The notes below the pieces were generated by a model. It did not search any database. It was not told the DNA's origin and worked only from the letters and a program-made list of their open reading frames with translations. Shown here one piece after another: positions 60,055-64,000 of a DNA stretch of 64,000 nt. The stretch comes from Epichloe hybrida (lineage: Eukaryota > Ascomycota > Sordariomycetes > Hypocreales > Clavicipitaceae), in assembly GCA_019022495.1 (NCBI GenBank), contig JAFEKR010000010.1:1302001-1366000 (forward strand), read 5' to 3'. Both the position numbers and the translations under genes were made by a program. Numbering within the stretch: position 1 is the first letter of the stretch; each line of letters starts with the position of its first letter.

Positions 60055-60325
60055 TATGTATGTAAGGAGATAATCCATACTAGTTCTGTTCCTTACTTGA
60101 TTAAGACCAGGATGCATATCTCAATCTCGTTCGGCACTCTAACCCGGCTCGGTCCGTATCTGCACGCTGGGTGGGACAATTGGCATTGCATTGTGAATGC
60201 AACGTGGGCGATCATCCGGTAGAAATGCTCTCCCCGAGACGCTTATGCTGCTCAATACTTGGACCATGCAGACACACCCTTCACGTGCGAAACTATAATC
60301 GCCCACCCTTCAACAATGTGCATCA

Positions 60326-60373
60326 GTCCTCCTCTTGCTGCATGTTGGAGTCCTCCTCTTGCTGCATGTTGGA
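60326..60373. repeat. Perfect 24-bp tandem duplication
   Basis: The unit starting GTCCTCCTCTTGCTGC occurs twice head to tail (60,326-60,349 and 60,350-60,373) in the region upstream of the last gene. It is probably a recent slippage event. Confidence 0.85.
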
Positions 60374-60739
60374 GCTCACATAGAGCTGTGATGCCATTGA
60401 CGGGCTTCTCAATGCCTACGCCCCGTTAATTAGATTCGCATTTTGGAAGATATCATTGCAACGGGTTAGTTGTCATTCGTGTACCGACCCGGTGTTGCTG
60501 CAACGGATGAAGTGGCTATTGCGCAAAGTATATTCTTATAACCAAGAACAAAGTCCTCACACAGAGTTCATGTCCCGGCTTCTTCTCCAAGTACTTGAGA
60601 AGGAACAAAGCCATCCTCTTAAATAAGGACTGTTGACAATATTGAAGGAACATGATTGTTCGCCTTCATTCCATGCTTCTCACTAGCCAAAACCCGTCCA
60701 TAAACAAACCTATTCACAAGTGAGCCCGAACAAGACATC

Positions 60740-63700
60740 ATGGGAATCTATCCTGGAGGGAAGAGTACCCGCATCGACTCTCCTCGGCATCTGACGATAC
60801 GGCACTCTCGCCGTCTTGTCGCTGCCAATCGAATTGATGCCCGTCGCAGCAGTATCCAGCCTGTGACCGTATTCGCAGATGGCCGGGTCGTCGAGGAGGA
60901 CATTGATCCATTGCCTCCAGGCGAGCAAAAGCTCAATTCATTCTGGGCTCCTGGAGTCGAAGCAGGAACTAAGCACATCATCTCCGTGAAGCAAAGCATT
61001 GAGTCGAATCGTGAATCGCTGGAGTTGGAGGCAGACCAAGCCTTCTATATCGATGCACCACAGTTCTCCCTACCGGACGGAAGCGTTCACTCTACGTATC
61101 CTCCAGCAGGCTACAGCGATGATCACCGAATCTTGCCGCATGTCGTCTTGACAGATCCACATCTTCCATGGGAGCGACTGGGAAGCCCGAAAGGTGGAAC
61201 GAACAAGGAGCTCAAAGCACAGATGAAGAGGCTAGCGTTGGGCGCCGCAAAAAAAAGGGGAGCTAAAGCCAACAAGATACCACGCAACCGTGTGCCTTGG
61301 CTTGTCATGTTCGCATTTGCCCAAGACGAGCTGCGATTGCCGCCAGAGGACCTGGACGGTTCAAGCAGCATCTTCCGCCATACCAGTGATGGCGTTATCA
61401 AACCAGTCAAGCAATCGTCCACGATGGCAGTCAACATGAGCATCGCTGATTTATGGAAGCTGAGCTCTGATGTGACAACGCCCGTCGTGGACAAACTTGG
61501 TCCATCTTCCATGAAAGATAGCCGTGGAGATTTCATCTTCGTACAGCCAGAGTTGTTCACCAGTCTCTTCTCTACCTTTGACGATAAAGGCAATCGAGTC
61601 AAGGGCAGCGGACCAGATACATCGCAGTACAAATACCTTTCCCACGTCCGCAAGATCAATGGTTCTGGAATGGCTCTTGCTGGTGTTGAAGACACAGCTG
61701 TCTTTAGCATCGTCGTGGGCAACAGATCTGGGCCGCTTGACAACGTCATTCCAACCACCATGTGCGCACATCTAGTCTCCATTGAGGGCGTTGAGGCGAT
61801 GAACTACCCGGGCCAAAACCACCGATATGTGGCTCTCTGTTCCTTGCATAGCTGGAACTACACGGTGCTCCCACCAAATACACTCAATGTTCCAGACGCT
61901 TTTGAAAGTCTGGGTCGCACTCTCAATGTTTTGCGAGCTCCGGACGAAGTCATCACGCCCTTGAAGACGTCTGATGACAAGATTCAGCAACTTGTTGGAC
62001 GTCGTCTGAATGATGGGTACACCTTGGTGAAATATCGAACTCGAACAGGCGAGGCAACTGTAGCACTATACCGAGGCCCATTCACGCCCACATACGTGCC
62101 CGCATTGGAACATCTGACCAAGTGCTCAACCTCGGGCTTGGATTTGCAAATCCTCGACAAACAGATCGGCATCATGGACGTGACATACTCTGTCGCCTGG
62201 CAGGTTGGCCGTACCATGGCTCTCGGCGACCAAGCATTTGTAGCTGCGCTGGGACGTGTAAGAACTGAGGCACACGCAGCCGCAGCAAAACAAGTTAAGA
62301 TCAGTGCTGTCAAGGAGGTCAGAGACACGGCATTTCGCACTCGCAATGACCTTCTTGGGGATCTTTCCTCCATGGTCAAGGGTCTTGCTGATGTCCATCT
62401 TCACAAACGCGGTTCAGAGCCACTTGAGCCTCAAGAGCCTGAGGGAGTGCCTGGTAGGAGACAACCTGGCGGACCCGTCTTTACACATGGAGGAGCCAAA
62501 AAGCGATGGTATCACAAAAGACTCCGACGTCGTGATCGACCGACGCTCTCATTTTCTTCGCCTGTCTTCGAGGACAAGTACCCAGCTGCCGCGCTGGACT
62601 CTGTTCGCAGACTGGCTTCAAGCAAATCGGGTGATCCATACGATGAGACAAATGATCCGCAATCCTCAGACTGGATGACTGTCCTCTCGTGGCTGGTCGA
62701 TCGTATGTTCCTTGCGGGTGTACCAGCACACTATCTTCTGCCTGATAACACTTACCTACAGCCAGAGAACTTACGCTTCTTCCATATTGACAAGAACTGG
62801 GTAGATGCTCTCATCGATGGAGCTTTATCCCTCGGCAACCATTTCGGTACTGACGAGGACCGCGTCGCTATCAAGAAAGCACTCAACGATTACATCAATC
62901 GCACACCTGATGGAATGGACCATCGTGTCCAGATACCTGCTTACGGGTTCTACCTTCGCTCAGACTTGGTGACCATGTTCCCGGATCTTCGCGTTGAAGT
63001 CATATCCAACGATACGGCCCTCAACGTCGCTGGCCAGGATCCTCCTGCAGGTGCACCTCTTTTGCGCCACGAAATAGTTACAGATGGGGTCATGATGGCA
63101 TTCATGGACCGTGTGCCTGGCTCTGCACAGTTTTCATCTCTCGTTTTGACGCAGCCGGCACACCAACAGCGGTTTGCTGTAGCTCGGGGTCTTGAAACTA
63201 CCGAAATCAAGGCCGATATCAGACGACAATACACTGTTGACCAGAAGACTCGGGAAACCGATAAGGACAGACATAAGGCCCTGAAACAAATTGTATATGC
63301 TCCGACTGGGGAGAACTCATCAGACAACATATTCATATGGGGCTCCCAACCCGACCAAAATCTCACTGACTTGCGCATACTACGTCTGCCCGCCTTTGCA
63401 GATGTTCAACTCAAAATCCTGCAAGAAATGATGGGAAAGCAAGAGGGCACTGACATACCTTACTTTAAGGATGACGCTTCAACATCGGCACTGTTTGCTA
63501 TGCAACTCAACGATCCTATCTATAACTTGACCATCAATATGGCTGAGTCTTCCAAGGCTGCACGAGCTGTCGCTGGCTTGGCTCCTCCTGACATGGGAAG
63601 TGGAAGCCCAGAGCTGAGAATGATCAACATGCTACAAGCAGCGAGGGTTAAGAAGCTTTCTGCCCCTGGTGCGGAAGTCTCTACAGCGCCTACAGAAAAT

Positions 63701-64000
63701 GATTCGGATGACAATGATGACAAGGACAATGGAGGCCAAGAAGAGGGTACTTTCACGAGACCTGCGGACTACGTGCCTCCACTGGATGCGTTCTCAAATT
63801 ACCTGGCGCCTAATGTTCGAGCCATGCCACTTCATCAAGGTCCAAGTGTTAGTGACCCAGACAATATTCCCGCCAGCCTTCAACAGGGTGAAGTTGGAGC
63901 CCGTCGAAGCAAAGACCAACCACCGGGATCCGAGCCAGCGTCAGCACCCAGATTCCTGATGCGTCTCAGCAGCAACTTGATCGATGTCAATAGTCAAGTC
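60740..64000 (+). CDS. Giant protein of unknown function, partial, at least 1087 aa, open at the right edge
   Basis: From ATG 60,740 (ACATCATGG, A at -3 and G at +4; an in-frame TAA at 60,701 rules out an earlier start) the frame is open for 1,087 codons to the last base of the window. No intron is needed. Recognisable blocks: ILPHVVLTDPHLPWERLGSP near residues 128-147, NRVPWLVMFAFAQDEL near 183-198, VAWQVGRTMALGDQAFVAAL near 485-504, GVPAHYLLPDNTYLQPENLRFFHIDKNW followed by DALIDGALSLGNH near 660-700, and an acidic stretch ENDSDDNDDKDNGG near 987-1000. No signal peptide or membrane helix is apparent. From memory, the LPWER, AWQxGRxxALxD and RFFxxDxxWxxALxDGAxS blocks recur in large bacterial proteins of unknown function. 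The C-terminus is missing. With its neighbours it forms a cluster of giant proteins. Confidence 0.9.
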   Translation, partial: MGIYPGGKSTRIDSPRHLTIRHSRRLVAANRIDARRSSIQPVTVFADGRVVEEDIDPLPPGEQKLNSFWAPGVEAGTKHIISVKQSIESNRESLELEADQAFYIDAPQFSLPDGSVHSTYPPAGYSDDHRILPHVVLTDPHLPWERLGSPKGGTNKELKAQMKRLALGAAKKRGAKANKIPRNRVPWLVMFAFAQDELRLPPEDLDGSSSIFRHTSDGVIKPVKQSSTMAVNMSIADLWKLSSDVTTPVVDKLGPSSMKDSRGDFIFVQPELFTSLFSTFDDKGNRVKGSGPDTSQYKYLSHVRKINGSGMALAGVEDTAVFSIVVGNRSGPLDNVIPTTMCAHLVSIEGVEAMNYPGQNHRYVALCSLHSWNYTVLPPNTLNVPDAFESLGRTLNVLRAPDEVITPLKTSDDKIQQLVGRRLNDGYTLVKYRTRTGEATVALYRGPFTPTYVPALEHLTKCSTSGLDLQILDKQIGIMDVTYSVAWQVGRTMALGDQAFVAALGRVRTEAHAAAAKQVKISAVKEVRDTAFRTRNDLLGDLSSMVKGLADVHLHKRGSEPLEPQEPEGVPGRRQPGGPVFTHGGAKKRWYHKRLRRRDRPTLSFSSPVFEDKYPAAALDSVRRLASSKSGDPYDETNDPQSSDWMTVLSWLVDRMFLAGVPAHYLLPDNTYLQPENLRFFHIDKNWVDALIDGALSLGNHFGTDEDRVAIKKALNDYINRTPDGMDHRVQIPAYGFYLRSDLVTMFPDLRVEVISNDTALNVAGQDPPAGAPLLRHEIVTDGVMMAFMDRVPGSAQFSSLVLTQPAHQQRFAVARGLETTEIKADIRRQYTVDQKTRETDKDRHKALKQIVYAPTGENSSDNIFIWGSQPDQNLTDLRILRLPAFADVQLKILQEMMGKQEGTDIPYFKDDASTSALFAMQLNDPIYNLTINMAESSKAARAVAGLAPPDMGSGSPELRMINMLQAARVKKLSAPGAEVSTAPTENDSDDNDDKDNGGQEEGTFTRPADYVPPLDAFSNYLAPNVRAMPLHQGPSVSDPDNIPASLQQGEVGARRSKDQPPGSEPASAPRFLMRLSSNLIDVNSQV

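Larger units (their letters stand above)
59575..60739. other. Intergenic region with a small inverted-repeat element and an AT-rich patch
   Basis: No gene is supported. It holds the promoter of the lectin-like gene and, towards the right, that of the last giant gene. About 59,850-59,960 is AT-rich with the RIP-like lack of CA/TG. A 236-bp stretch is bounded by inverted repeats (59,820-60,054), and a 24-bp unit is duplicated at 60,326-60,373. Confidence 0.55.

Overview
The window looks like a chromosome segment of a filamentous ascomycete (Pezizomycotina, probably Sordariomycetes and possibly Hypocreales; the taxonomy is inference). The reasons are short GT-AG introns of 42-128 bp with CTAAC/CTGAC-type branch points, a HET-domain gene, a BtgE-type cell-wall GH17 gene, a fungal HNH_2-type gene, and a roughly 33-kb AT-rich block whose mutation pattern (CpA and TpG almost absent, TpA in great excess) is that of repeat-induced point mutation (RIP).

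Layout. 0.16-2.7 kb: HET-domain gene (minus). About 3.44-36.54 kb: one RIP-degraded island made only of nested transposon relics: Ty3/gypsy copies in both orientations, a Tad1-like LINE, two Ty1/copia relics, five copies of a hAT-like non-autonomous family (10-bp terminal inverted repeats; four of the five copies have recognisable 8-bp target duplications), and two miniature LTR elements (TRIM-like). The target duplications allow the insertion order to be read. 36.54-36.96 kb: simple repeats at the island edge. 37.1-38.6 kb: two-exon HNH-type gene (minus). 41.3-43.2 kb: BtgE-like GH17 cell-wall gene (minus) with an apparent 1-nt frameshift. 45.4-46.4 kb: a decayed gene.

48.2-64.0 kb is the most interesting part. 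It holds a run of very large genes of unknown function: a three-exon DUF6603 gene (about 1660 aa, minus), divergently paired with a single-exon 1403-aa gene (plus), a three-exon 293-aa beta-propeller/fucose-lectin-like gene (minus), and a single-exon gene of at least 1087 codons that runs off the right edge (plus). From memory, the three large proteins resemble protein families otherwise common in bacteria. The arrangement looks like a multi-gene module of bacterial type in a fungal chromosome, possibly acquired by transfer. Its function is unknown to me.

No tRNA, rRNA or CRISPR was found. All splice models were derived by hand from reading-frame phase and splice consensus and are not backed by transcripts.
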